NCBI GenBank assembly: GCA_964634245.1
Contig: CAZWIE010000004.1
Location: 358,788-422,787 of the forward strand
Length of the DNA: 64,000 nt
Reading direction: 5' to 3'
Source: Pernthalerella sp964634245
Lineage (GTDB): Bacteria > Pseudomonadota > Gammaproteobacteria > Burkholderiales > Burkholderiaceae_D
The translations under genes and the position numbers were made by a program. This document shows, piece after piece, positions 37,086-48,300 of the stretch. The notes below the pieces were generated by a model. The model was not told where the DNA came from, made no database searches, and saw only the letters and a list, made by a program, of their open reading frames with translations. Position 1 is the stretch's first letter; each line of letters begins with the position of its first letter.

Positions 37086-37774
37086 ACATCACCGTCGTTG
37101 AAGATCATGACGCGCTGCGCGCCGTGACCATCGAGGCCCTGCGTCAGCAAGGCCATCATGTGCAAGGCATCGCCTGCGCGGAAGCGCTGGATGACGAAGC
37201 GGCCGCATCGCCGTCCGACCTTTTCATCATCGACCTCAACTTGCCGGGCGAAGATGGTCTGTCGCTGTCGCGCCGCATCCGGCGCGGCAATCCGCGTGCG
37301 GGCATCATCATGGCGACCGGCCGCGTGAACCTCGATGACCGTATTGCCGGATATGAAAGTGGTGCCGACGTCTACCTGTCCAAGCCGGTGGAAATGGAAG
37401 AACTGCTGGCGGCAGTGACGGCGGTCAGCCGTCGGGTCGACATGTGGCAGTCCCGGCCAGAAGCCAACGGGCAAGAGGGCTTTGCGGTCGATTCGCGTTC
37501 GCTGACCCTCAGCGGACCGAAAGGATCCACCGTGATTTCTGCCAGCGAGTTGAAAATGCTGACTGCGTTCTCGACCAGCCAGGGTCAGCAACTCGAATAC
37601 TGGCAACTGATGGAATTGCTCGGCCATTCGCCGGATGACTTCCGTAAGGCCAGCCTCGAAGTGAAGGTGGTCCGGCTGCGCAAGAAGCTGGTGCAGGTCG
37701 GTGCCGAACAAGGCTGCCTGCGCTCGATACGGCTGGTGGGTTATCAGCTTTGCATTCCACTGACGATCAACTGA
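37070..37774 (+). CDS. OmpR-type response regulator
   Basis: A 234-residue regulator with an N-terminal receiver domain (phosphorylated Asp55 in FIIDLNLPGEDG, conserved Lys in YLSKPVE) and a C-terminal winged helix (about 150-232, with LEVKVVRLRKKL and SIRLVGYQL). It pairs with the histidine kinase, whose coding end it overlaps. No clear target promoter is visible nearby. A hairpin terminator follows 22 bp after the stop. Confidence 0.92.
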   Translation: MASKLNITVVEDHDALRAVTIEALRQQGHHVQGIACAEALDDEAAASPSDLFIIDLNLPGEDGLSLSRRIRRGNPRAGIIMATGRVNLDDRIAGYESGADVYLSKPVEMEELLAAVTAVSRRVDMWQSRPEANGQEGFAVDSRSLTLSGPKGSTVISASELKMLTAFSTSQGQQLEYWQLMELLGHSPDDFRKASLEVKVVRLRKKLVQVGAEQGCLRSIRLVGYQLCIPLTIN

Positions 37775-37795
37775 TCGCCTGCTTCTCGAAATGAC

Positions 37796-37817
37796 AAGCC
37801 CCGGCATGCCGGGGCTT
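37796..37817 (+). terminator. Terminator of the two-component operon
   Basis: A 22-bp perfect palindrome built on AAGCCCCGGCA, followed by a T-rich stretch (TTCTTTTGG). It lies just past the response regulator stop. Confidence 0.85.
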
Positions 37818-37824
37818 TTCTTTT

Positions 37825-37847
37825 GGTCGCGACGTTTGATCGCGACC
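37825..37847. repeat. Second inverted repeat in the convergent gap
   Basis: GGTCGCGA (37825-37832) and TCGCGACC (37840-37847) flank a 7-nt loop. It directly follows the terminator and could be a further stem-loop; followed by TTT only. Confidence 0.55.
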
Positions 37848-37862
37848 TTTGAGCGAGACACA

Positions 37863-37904
37863 CTCTATATATAGAGAGGACTTGATGGCCCTCTATATAT
37901 AGAG
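37863..37904. repeat. Twin 14-bp palindromes CTCTATATATAGAG
   Basis: Two identical perfect palindromes occupy 37863-37876 and 37891-37904, 28 bp apart start to start. They lie between convergent gene ends, with no gene start nearby. Possible roles are a protein-binding tandem site or paired hairpins. No function assigned. Confidence 0.8.
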
Positions 37905-37945
37905 CGATGCCGGATGGACCAGCGCGGACAGACCGCGCGGTGGGA

Positions 37946-39235
37946 TCAGCGCGGTTGGTACCAGACGCCGGCACCCATGCCGTGACGCTGCAACTGACCC
38001 TGGTGCACCAGTTTTCGGAAGTGCAACTTCAAGGTATTGCGGCTGCTGCCGGTCAGCTTGATCGCATCGGCCATGGTCACGCGGCCATGCTCGCGCGCGA
38101 GGTCGACGATCGCCGATGACAATTTTGGCAAGGCCGAGAAGATCTGCTTTTCACGTTCGAGCTTGGAATACAAACGGCGGACTTGTTCAGCGAGCGACGA
38201 CAGGAAGAAGGCGAGCCACGGTTCCCAATGCGGGTTGCCCTGGTCCATGCCGATCAGCGTGCGGTTCAGCGCGCGGATGAAACTGTCCTTGTCATTTTCC
38301 AGCACGGCTTCCAGCGAACCATAAGCGACATGCGAGTAACCAGCTTGCAGCAACAGCAGGCGGGTCAGCAGGCGGGACATGCGGCTGTTGCCATCTTGAT
38401 AGGGGCGGATCGCCAGGAAGCTGGCGGTGAACACGGCCACGGTCAGCAGCGGATGCAGCGTCGGTTCATTGCGTTCGCGCGCCAGCCAGGCCAGCAGTGC
38501 GGCGACCTGGTCGCCGACGTTGGCCGGGGCGGTGGTCTGCAAGACAGTGGCGGCCCCGGTTTCGGGGTGGGTGATCATCGGGTTGTTGGCCGACACCTTG
38601 TATTTACCCGCATGCCAGGCATCCTTGGTCGAATGGCCGAGCAGGGTGCGGTGCAGGTCGTTTAAGTCATCTTCGGTCAGGCGGCCGGTGGCGACTAGGG
38701 CCAGCACACGGTTGAGGCCATCGTAATAACCGGCGGCTTGCTGCTCGCCGGAATTGAGCACGTCGGCTTCGCCCTGATGGGCCAGCAACAATTCTTCGAC
38801 TTCATAATCAGCCAGAGGCTCGGCCATCAATTCGTCGGCAGGCAGCGACCGCTGCGGCAAACCCTTGCCACCCAGTGCCGGCAGTCCGTGGCCGCCGGCG
38901 ACCAGTTCCTGGCCGGAGAGTTCGCCATCGGCTTCGGCGTTGGCATCGGTGTCGAGTTCATCGCCGGCTTGCCCGGCCTCGAGTTCCGGCAGTGCCTTTG
39001 AATGGCTGGCCGGATGCAGGCGCGCCAGCATGCGGCGGACCTCGGTATCTGAAAGGACGACATTTCCCAGACGAACGCCGGAGGCGACGCTTTCCAGCGT
39101 GGCGACCTGGCGCAAGGCCAGCATGCGTTCAGGCGCCATATGGCTGGCAGCACGCAGGGCGCCCTTGAGCTCGTGGATACCCGAGATCAGGGACAGGGTC
39201 AGCGGGGAAATAGGAATTTGGGTCGGAATGATCAT
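37946..39235 (-). CDS. Fic-domain protein lacking the catalytic histidine
   Basis: A 429-residue protein with a Fic fold and a C-terminal winged helix (RVTMADAIKLTGSSRNTLKLHFRKLVHQG). The Fic core motif, normally HPFx(D/E)GNGRxxR, reads RPYQDGNSRMSR at 277-288. The catalytic His is Arg277 (CGC) and the GNG is GNS, so AMP transfer is unlikely. The usual N-terminal inhibitory (S/T)xxxEG helix reads SVASGVRLG, without its Glu. An acidic, low-complexity insert (about 100-145) is unusual for the family. ATG 39235 is chosen over GTG 39310, which adds non-family sequence. It likely arose from a DNA-binding Fic regulator that lost catalysis. Confidence 0.85.
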   Translation of the reverse strand: MIIPTQIPISPLTLSLISGIHELKGALRAASHMAPERMLALRQVATLESVASGVRLGNVVLSDTEVRRMLARLHPASHSKALPELEAGQAGDELDTDANAEADGELSGQELVAGGHGLPALGGKGLPQRSLPADELMAEPLADYEVEELLLAHQGEADVLNSGEQQAAGYYDGLNRVLALVATGRLTEDDLNDLHRTLLGHSTKDAWHAGKYKVSANNPMITHPETGAATVLQTTAPANVGDQVAALLAWLARERNEPTLHPLLTVAVFTASFLAIRPYQDGNSRMSRLLTRLLLLQAGYSHVAYGSLEAVLENDKDSFIRALNRTLIGMDQGNPHWEPWLAFFLSSLAEQVRRLYSKLEREKQIFSALPKLSSAIVDLAREHGRVTMADAIKLTGSSRNTLKLHFRKLVHQGQLQRHGMGAGVWYQPR

Positions 39236-39769
39236 TTTTGTTGTCGCTATCCAATGGCACCCGATCAGCTGAACTTCCTCGGACCGGAATGGGCGAGTCG
39301 GTTCAACCACCGTGGCCAGACTAAATCAGTTTTCCTGAATCAAGCTTTCATATGCCTACGCGTGTGCTAAAGCAAACTTTAAGCCAGATAATGGGTGTCG
39401 GAAACACCCACACATTTCGGACTTAATCAAACGGCAATCACCGATCGGGTGTCTCTGCCATCCGTTTTGAAAATGATAAGCTGCCTTTGGGAAAATGGGC
39501 TTGAATGGGTGTGTGAGTAATGGATGCTGCAACGGCATCCATTCGCCAGGTAATCCGGGCGAACGCACGTGCTAATTATGGTGCTTTTGGGTAGGAGAGG
39601 GCGTCTGATTAAATACCCATTTACACCCAATAATTTCTGTCAATCCCTGCAAAAAACCTGCAAAAAATCGATCCAAACGCCTACATAAAACCTACGTAAA
39701 CAAGTTGGTAACAGGGTGTCGGGTGTCGGAAAAATGGGCATGGAAGCAGGATCACAATAACACCCGAAA

Positions 39770-39814
39770 TCACCCGATTTTTCGGGCCGGAAAAAGGGTC
39801 AAAAAATCGGGTGA
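39770..39814. repeat. 13-bp inverted repeat, 19-bp spacer (TCACCCGATTTTT)
   Basis: TCACCCGATTTTT at 39770-39782 and its exact complement AAAAATCGGGTGA at 39802-39814, 19 bp apart. Flanking copies of CACCCG extend the pattern on both sides. Confidence 0.8.
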
Positions 39815-40209
39815 AATGGGCGGAAGAATATTTCACCCGATTTCACCCGTTTTTTCGGGGCCTGGAGGGGGCAAAAAAATGGATCAAAAAAACGACCCGA
39901 TCACACGCCCGTTATGACCTGATTCTTTTTGATAACTTCGGCGCTGGAGAAATAGGCTATACAACGTGCCCGATACCACGCCCGAAAACACCCGATCGGT
40001 GTCTCTAAAACCTACACCAAACCTACGCCGACTTCGTCGAAATAATCCTTCCTTCTCGCGAGCCAATTCCACACCCATTCCGGCCCGCTTTCATTTTTTC
40101 CCTACCCGAAAACGCCGAATACTCAAATAGGCAATCAATTGTCAAGTAGGCAATGCAAATTTGCTCAAATGACATCAGTTGCCGCAAAAATAAGTAATTA
40201 GTCTTTCGG

Positions 40210-40254
40210 TAATTGCCTGATTTGTAAAAATCAAGGATGTCAATCAGGCAATTA
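40210..40254. repeat. 13-bp inverted repeat, 19-bp spacer (TAATTGCCTGATT)
   Basis: TAATTGCCTGATT at 40210-40222 and its exact complement at 40242-40254, also 19 bp apart, in AT-rich DNA. Two looser TAGGCAAT copies lie just upstream (about 40,130-40,155). The spacing equals that of the inverted repeat at 39770-39814. Confidence 0.8.
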
Positions 40255-40597
40255 GCAGAACAGAAAATCAATGGGTTGGTTCGGGTGTTTCAGTCCCCTC
40301 GAATGGCCATTATTGGGTGCGTAAAAACGGAAGTGAGATGGCGTTTTGCGTAGGAAAAAGTAGGGAAAAACTGGGCGAATTTATCTAAAATTTCGTCCGT
40401 AAATTCCGACTAAAAGCTAGGTTTTCCAATGCTTTTCAGCCGGTCCGGGTTACCGCCAACTGGCCCGGATCGAAGCACCCAATTCCACCCGATTTGGATG
40501 CGAATGCACTACCCGGAAAAGCCCCGGAAAACCGTAGAGTCCTCCGCTTCGGAGTTTGAGCCGCCTGGCGGCCGATGGCCCCAAAACCGTTTTGCTG

Positions 40598-42340
40598 ATG
40601 CCCCAAAATCGATTGCCGTCTGCAGGTTTTTCCAAGGTCCTTCCGCGTGCCGCGGCGGGCCTTTTGCTGCTGTCGCTGCTGGCGTTTGCCGGTTCGGCCG
40701 CCCATGCCCAGGCCACAGGCGCCGATGGCGGCGCGCTGCGCAACAGCCTCGAGCGCAACCTGCCGCAGCCGGCATTGCCCGAGCTGACGCCCAAATCCGG
40801 CCCCGAAACCCTGAAAACCCCGGCCCTGACTGGCGATACGGTGATCGTGTCGCGCTTCCAATTCGTTGGAAACACGCTGCTTTCGGACCGAGCGCTGGCC
40901 CGTTCGGTCGAGCTCTACGTCAACCGTTCCATCGATTTCGCGGAGCTGCAAAACGCTGCAGCCATGGCCGCTTTGGCCTATCGGGACAAGGGCTACGTGG
41001 CCACCGTGAGCATCCCGCGCCAGGAAATCGTTGACGGCGTCGTGACCCTGAAAGTGGCCGAAGCGAAGTACGCCGGCGCCAGCATCGACGGCAGCTCCAC
41101 CGGCCGCATCAACTCCGAGCTGATCCTGGCACGTGTCGAAAAGGCAATGCAGATCGAAAAAGCGGTCAACGTGAACGTGCTGGACCGCACGCTGCTGCTG
41201 CTCAACGATCTGCCGGGCGCATCGGTGCAGGGTGGTCTGGCTGAAGGCAACGCCGAAGGCGAGACCAAGGTCGTGCTGCAAACCCAGGAAAAACCGCTGG
41301 TTTCCGGTGCCGTCAACAACGACAGCTACGGCTCGCGCTCGACCGGTCCCGAGCGCTACATGGTTGATTTTGCGATCAATTCTCCGTCCGGCAAGGGCGA
41401 GCAGTACACGCTGGGCCTGCTGGCCACGACCGGTACCCGTTATGGCCGCGGCGGCCTGTCGTTCCCGGTCGGCCTGAATGGGGCGCGAATGGGCATGAAC
41501 ACCAGCTTCATGGAATACCGCGTCATTGCTGGCGACAACGTGGCCTCCAACATCTGGGGCACTTCCAGCACGGTCGGCGTTGACCTGTCGTACCCGCTGA
41601 TCCGCTCGCGGCAAGCCAACCTGTTCCTGACCGGCGGCATCACCGGTAAATGGTTTGACAACTATTCGGGCGGCAGCCTGGCGCGCAGCTACAAGAGCTC
41701 GGTCTTTACCGCGGCCGCCAACGGCAACTGGTTCGACGGCTACCTCGGCGGCGCCAGCAACCAGGCTTCGTTGTCGGTGACCTCGGGCTTGTTGACCATC
41801 AAGGACAACAACAGCCTGCTGAGCGACCAGGCCGCGGCCAATACCAACGGCGGTTTCAACAAGCTCAACGCCGCGATCAGCCGCAACCAGGCACTGCTGG
41901 ACTGGATGAGTTTGCTGCTCAGCTTCTCGGGCCAGTACGCGTGGAAGAACCTGGATTCGTCCGAAAAGTTCTACCTCGGCGGCCCGACCGGCGTGCGCGC
42001 TTATCCGGTCAGCGAAGGCGGGGGCAGCAATGGCCAGCTGGCCACGGTCGAGCTGCGCATGAAGTTGCCAAAAAACTTCGAATTCCGTCTGTTCCATGAT
42101 GACGGCCGCGTGAAGCAAAGCGTGGACTGGTACGCCGCGATGGGCAATACGCCCAATATCCTCAGCTATCGCGGCGCCGGCGCCAGCCTGGTCTGGCAAG
42201 GTCCGCGCAACTTTACGTTCACCGCGACCTGGGCCCGCCGCATCGGCGTCAACCCCAACCCGTATCCGGGTTCCACCAACGATCAGGACGGCACGAAAAA
42301 TATCGACCGCCTGTGGCTGGCTGCCAGCTTGCCGTTCTGA
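40598..42340 (+). CDS. TpsB/FhaC-family outer-membrane secretion pore
   Basis: A 580-residue two-partner secretion transporter (ShlB/FhaC/HecB family). A signal peptide (about 1-38, ending AAHAQ) is followed by POTRA-type domains (about 75-190, VSRFQFVGNTLLSD and GYVATVSIPRQEIVDGVVTLKVAEAKYAG) and a C-terminal 16-strand barrel (from about 250) ending in Phe, the usual outer-membrane targeting end. The start is uncertain: ATG 40598 gives a good signal peptide but lacks a clear ribosome-binding site; an in-frame TTG at 40556 is the alternative. It lies 28 bp before the giant adhesin gene and should secrete that protein. Confidence 0.9.
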   Translation: MPQNRLPSAGFSKVLPRAAAGLLLLSLLAFAGSAAHAQATGADGGALRNSLERNLPQPALPELTPKSGPETLKTPALTGDTVIVSRFQFVGNTLLSDRALARSVELYVNRSIDFAELQNAAAMAALAYRDKGYVATVSIPRQEIVDGVVTLKVAEAKYAGASIDGSSTGRINSELILARVEKAMQIEKAVNVNVLDRTLLLLNDLPGASVQGGLAEGNAEGETKVVLQTQEKPLVSGAVNNDSYGSRSTGPERYMVDFAINSPSGKGEQYTLGLLATTGTRYGRGGLSFPVGLNGARMGMNTSFMEYRVIAGDNVASNIWGTSSTVGVDLSYPLIRSRQANLFLTGGITGKWFDNYSGGSLARSYKSSVFTAAANGNWFDGYLGGASNQASLSVTSGLLTIKDNNSLLSDQAAANTNGGFNKLNAAISRNQALLDWMSLLLSFSGQYAWKNLDSSEKFYLGGPTGVRAYPVSEGGGSNGQLATVELRMKLPKNFEFRLFHDDGRVKQSVDWYAAMGNTPNILSYRGAGASLVWQGPRNFTFTATWARRIGVNPNPYPGSTNDQDGTKNIDRLWLAASLPF

Positions 42341-42368
42341 TCTGTTAACGAACCCATAACACGCAGCG

Positions 42369-45300
42369 ATGTTCGAGCGCCTCCAACCCAAGCACCTGAT
42401 CCGCGGCCACGCCATGGCTTTCGCGGTAGTGGCTGCTTGGGTCGCGCTCTCGCTGCAACCGGCCTGCGCACAAGTTGCGCCGGCCACCCATGCACTGCCG
42501 ACCGGCGCGAATGTTGTCGCCGGCAGTGCCCAAGTCGTCACCGGCGGAACTGCGGCCGCACCGGTGATGACGGTGAACCAGGGCAGCGATCGGGCGATCG
42601 TGAACTGGAACACCTTCAATATCGGCCGCGATGCAAGTGTGGTGTTCCAGCAGCCGGACTCGAGTTCGGTGATCCTCAACCGCGTGCTCGACATGAGCCC
42701 GAGCCAGATCTACGGCAACATGCAGGCCAACGGCCAGGTTTTCCTGCTGAATCCTGCCGGCGTCTGGTTCGGACCGAGCTCGAGCGTGGATGTGGGCGCG
42801 CTGGTGGCCACCACCCATTCGATGTCCAATGCGGACTTCATGGCCGGCAATTACCGCTTCGAGCGCAATGGCGCCACCGGTTTGGTCGTGAACGAAGGCA
42901 GCATCGAAGCAAAGCTCGGCGGTTACATCGCGTTGCTCGCACCGGAAGTGCGCAACGAAGGTGTGCTGCTGGCGAAGTCCGGCACCATCGCGCTCGCGGC
43001 CGGCGAGACGGTGACGATGAATGTCAATCCGGCCAACAGCCAGGTCGACCTGCTGGTCACCCCATCCACCGTTGATGCCCTGATCGAAAACAAGAAGATC
43101 GTGAGGGCGCCGGAAGGCCGCGTGATCGTGTCGGCCCAGGCCTACAACACGCTGGCAGCGGGTGTTATCAAAAATAGCGGCGAGATCAGCGCGGCCGGCA
43201 TCACCACGGTCGGCGGCCGCATCCTCCTGGGTGCAAGCACCGAGCTGGCCAACAGCGGCACGATCGATGCGAGCTCGGCCGTCGCCGATGGCGGCAGCGT
43301 CAGCATCGAAGCCGACAAGGTCACGCACAGCGGCGTTATCAATGTCGCAAGCGTGGCGGCTGACCCGGCGGACGCAGCAGCCACTTCGGCCAAGGGCGGC
43401 GACGTGAAGATCGCGGGCAACTATATATATATAGAGGGCGCCGCAAAAATCGATGCGACCGGTGCAACCGGCGGCGGCAATGTGCTGGTCGGCGGTGAAT
43501 GGCAAGGTGGCCAAGTTGGCAACAGCATGCGCCAGGCGATCCAGACCGTGATGGACAAGGATGCCGTCATCGATGCGAGCGCGATCGTCAACGGTAACGG
43601 CGGCAAGATCGTGCTGTGGTCCGATGTGAACAATCTGGCATCGGTGACTCTGGCCAACGGCAGCTTGATTGCGCGCGCGGGTGTGCAGGGTGGCGACGGT
43701 GGCCAGATCGAAACTTCCGGCCACAAACTGGATGTCGAAGGCATCCGGGTCACTACGGAGAGTGCGAATGGCCAAGCCGGCTTGTGGTTACTCGATCCTT
43801 ATGACATCAGCATCGGCACCACCACGTCCGGCACCGGTTTCAGTGCATCCGGCACCGACTATCTGTACACATCGTCGGCAGCCAGCTACATCACCGCTGC
43901 CAGCATTGCCAGCGCGCTGGCATCGAGCAACGTCACCATACAAACCGGATCGGGCGGCACCGGCTACGGTGACATCCTGCTGAACACGGCGATCAGTTAC
44001 AGCGGTGGCACCGATCGCACCCTCACGCTCAAAGCATCGCGCAATGTATTTTTGAATGAGGCGATCACATCGAGCGGCGGACGATTGAGTCTCAGCGTCA
44101 TCTCCGATCATGACGCGAACTCGTCGGGCGACCAGATTCGTGTCGGCAGTAACATCACGACAGCAGGCGGCAACATCACGCTCACTGGCGAGAACATCGT
44201 ATTCCAGGGGGCGAACGGGCAGACCATCGACACCACGCGCAGTGGTGTGACCGGCGGCGGACTGACTGTCAATGGATCGACCTTCCTCGCTGTATACACG
44301 GACTCGAATCCGTCCACCTTGAACATCAACACCGGTGGCGGCAATGTCGCATTCAACGGCACTGTTGACAGTGCAACCGAAGTGCTGTTCCAGCGCATTT
44401 TCGATGTGTCATCCGACAGTAACTTTGATGCGCTCGCAACGACCTATGGTTTCAATCAGATTTCCGGAGCATCGACCAATCCTTTCTATGAAAGCCAAAG
44501 GACGTTTGGCTTGTTCTCGAATCAATCGATTGATCTGGCGTTCAACAACCTGAACAACAGCTCTGTCGGACTGAAATTCAATTTCTTCGCGATCGATTCA
44601 TGGGATGGCGCAGCGGCTGAATATTTCAATGTGAAAATCAGCAGCAATGGTGGAGCTTCGTTCACTGATCTGTTTACTCTGAAACCGAATTGGAATCTCG
44701 CATTCAGTAACCAGAGCGGAACGGTGAATGGCTATAGCTACACCGTGACATTGAAGCAGGAAGGTAACCTGGTCGGATCCAACCGCGGCAATTTCGATCA
44801 ATTCGATCGTCGCATCGGCATTGCGATCACGACGCCTGCAGTGTCTTCGATCCTGCTGCGAATGGCGGGTGCACTGGACGGTACAGTCGAGGATGAGTCA
44901 TGGGCTATCAACGGATTTACCCTGACCAACAGCCAGACTGCGTACTCTGGTAACAGCGGATTGAGCGTCAATGCCGGCAGCGGCAATGTCACGTTCGGCG
45001 GCGCCTTGGGCATGACCAAGGCCTTGACGAATTTGTCGGTCACGGCCGGCAACATGATCGCCAATCAAACCAATACACTGAATGTATCGAATGACATCCT
45101 GATCAATTCGAACATCACCAAAGATGCAGGCACTGATTCAACGCTCACCATCAAGGCGGCACGACATCTTTCATTTGGTGCCGACAAAAACATTTCTTCG
45201 AGCAGCGGAAAACTCAACCTGGTGCTCAACGCCGACACCGACAAATCAGGTGATGGCTTCATCAAGTTCAGCAGCAACATCAACACCACCAATGGTGGCT

Positions 45301-48300
45301 CGATTCAATTCGGCGTCGGTGATCAGGCAACGCTGAATGGTTCGACAGTGTATGTGGGTGGCGACGTTTATTTCGATGGCAGCAACGCGCAGACCATCGA
45401 CAGCGGCGGTGGCGCCATCACAGTGTTTGGTGAAACCCTGATCGCCAATACCGCTGGTCTCACAATCAAATCCGGTGGTGCCGGCATGACCTTCAAGGGC
45501 AGCATCAACTCATCCAACCAGTATGTTGGCGTGAATGCGACCGGATTGAGCTGGCTACAGGCAGACACGGCTGCTGCCAACGCTGGCGGCTATCTGGCGA
45601 CGATCACATCCCGGCTTGAAAACTCCGTGGCGGCGCTGGCCGGCAGCTATAACACCGCGTGGATTGGCGGTCGACGCCTGAGCAATGGTACCTGGCGCTG
45701 GGAGCGTGGGCCTGAAGCCGGACAAACCTTTACCTATACCAACTGGGCCAGCGGGGAGCCCAACAACTGTTGTGCTAACGCCGCCAACGGCTTGGGCTAT
45801 GGTGGTGAAAACGCAGTCCAATTCACCGGTAGCAACGGCAACTGGAACGACCTCTTCGATAACGGAGCGCTTGGCCAGGTACTGAATTACTACATTCGTG
45901 AAACCACGATCAACAGTGCACCGCTGACGCTGAACGCAGGTTCCGGAACCATTACGTTCAATAGCGCGGTCGGTGCATCGAAAGAAATTTCGACGCTCAC
46001 CCTCACTGCCGGATCCGTCACCGGCGGCTCGATCAAGACAACCTCGGCTGTCAAGGCAGTGAATACGTCGCCGATGTCGATGTCGACGCCAATCACGGGC
46101 GCAGGTGGTTTGACGAAGGAAGGCAGCGGCACGCTGACGCTGACGGGCATCAGCTCCTATACCGGCCCCACCAATGTCAATGCCGGCACACTGAAAATCC
46201 CCAGTGGCGCCGCGATCTACTGCGATTCCACCTGCGGCAGCGGCGCTCAATTCGGGGACGTTGCGACAGCCATAACGACCATCAATTCGGGCGCAACGCT
46301 CGACATCGCCAACTGGAACTGGGCGGGCGCTATGGGTGAGCGCTTCTACGATGCCTATGGATTCGTCATCAATGGCGGCACGCTGCGTTACTCCGGTGGC
46401 ACCGCCGGCAGCGCCAACTACGGAGGACGCGGGCTGACCGTCGGCGCACTGGGCGCAACGTTCGAGTCGGCGACCATTGGCGCGACCTGGTATCTGCAGG
46501 ATGGGGGCGGTAGCAACGCGTTGTACCGATCAGTTTTCAACGGCAATGTCACATTTACCGGCGTCGGCGACATTCATTTCGCACATGCGATTACAGGTAG
46601 CAACTCCCTGACAAAGACAGGCAGCGGCAAGCTGACCCTGGCGGGGGCGAACACCTATAGCGGTGGCACCACCATCACGACCGGCACGCTGGAAGTCGGT
46701 ACCGCCGAGACCGGCATCGCGGGCACCAACGGCACACTGGGTACCGGCAACGTGGTCAACAACGCTACGCTCACCTTCAATCGCAGCAATACCTTTGCGG
46801 TATCGAACCTGATTTCCGGCACAGGCGGCGTGGTCAAGCTCGGTGCCGGCACCACTGGCCTGACTAACGAAAACACCTACAGCGGCGGTACCACGCTGAC
46901 CGCGGGCACGCTAGGCGTCTATAACAACTCGGCGCTGGGCACTGCAGCAGTTGTGGCCGCAGCCAATACCTCTTTGCTGTTCGGTCGCACGGTCACCAGC
47001 TTCGGAAACAATGTCACGCTGAATGGCAATGTCACGTTCGATCTCGATGCCTCGATCGATTATCTGATCGTTGGCGGTGGTGGCGGCGGCGGCGCGCACG
47101 TCGGTGGCGGTGGCGGTGGTGGCGGCGTGCTAGCCGGTACGGTCGACAGCGGTAGCAGCGTGAACGTCACCGTGGGCGGGGGCGGCACGGGAACGACCAA
47201 TAGCTATGGAACATTCACGCTCGGAACGAACGGAGATGCATCCAGCCTGAGCTCGTCGCTGTTTAACGTTGTGGCGTTAGGCGGTGGTGTCGGCTCATCG
47301 TGGACCACGGCAACCGCGAACGCAGGTTTGACCAACGTCGCGTCGGGTGGTGGTGGCACCTATAACCCAGCCGGCGCTGGAACGCCAGGTCAAGGCTATG
47401 CCGGTGGTACCGGCTACAACTCGTCGCCCTACGCCGCCGGCGGCGGCGGTGGCGCCGGTGGCATCGGTGGCAATGGCGTAGTACCGACCGCGGACTCCAA
47501 TATCAATGCCGTCGGTGGCGCAGGTGGTATTGGTCTCGCATCCTCCATCACCGGCACAACGCAATATTATGGCGGCGGCGGCGGCGGTGGTATCCACGGC
47601 AATTCAAACTATTTTCTGGGTGCGCTTGGCGGCGCCGGCGGTCTGGGCGGCGGCGGCCAGGGCTCACCGTTGACCACGACTGTATCAACTCAAAGCGGTA
47701 CCACTATTGCCGGCAATGCCGGCACAGCCAATACCGGTGGCGGCGGCGGTGGTAGTGGTGGTCATTTGAGCGCCACGGTCAGCCGTGGTGGCAATGGCGG
47801 TTCCGGTATCGCGATCGCGCGTTACATCGGCAGCACCGCCGGCACCGGCGGCACCATCAGCAGCGGCACGGGCACAGCCAGCGGTTATACGCTGCATACC
47901 TTCACCGCCACTGGCAGCAGCACGCTGACCTTGAACCCGATTGCTGTCACGCTGACTGGCGCGATCAATGGCACAGGCGCGGTGACAGCGAATGCAACCG
48001 GGGGCACCCTGACTTTCAGCGGCAACAGCAGCTACACGGGTGCTACGGCAATTACTGGCGGTCTCGTACAGACCAACCATCAGAATGCACTCGGCAACAA
48101 CTCGGCACTGACGATGAGTAATGTGGTCGGTGCGCAGATGCAGTTGCTGAACAGCCTGAACATCGGCTCGCTCGCCGGCGGGGGTGCGAACGGCGGATAC
48201 GTCGTGATCGGTAGCGGATTCGCGCTGAATACGGGTGCCAACAACACCTCGACCAGCTACGCCGGCGTGATTTCCGGTGCAGGCGGCCTCACCAAGAGTG

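Larger units (their letters stand above)
39236..40597. other. AT-rich non-coding region with repeated CACCCGAT-type motifs
   Basis: About 1.36 kb upstream of the TpsB gene with clearly lower GC than the flanks and no credible gene; short frames have neither start signals nor protein-like composition. Many copies of CACCCGA and TCGGGTG occur in both orientations, mainly 39,400-40,010, including GATCGGGTGTCTCT at 39443-39456 and a variant at 39994-40006. AACCTAC and CCTAC copies recur at 39,680-39,700 and 40,008-40,030. Two 13-bp perfect inverted repeats are listed separately. The region may carry tps-locus control or be a remnant of a mobile element. Confidence 0.55.

Noticed and set aside
40023..40271. 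82-residue minus-strand frame in the AT-rich region
   Set aside because: No ribosome-binding site and no motif; AT-rich DNA with an inverted repeat runs through it.
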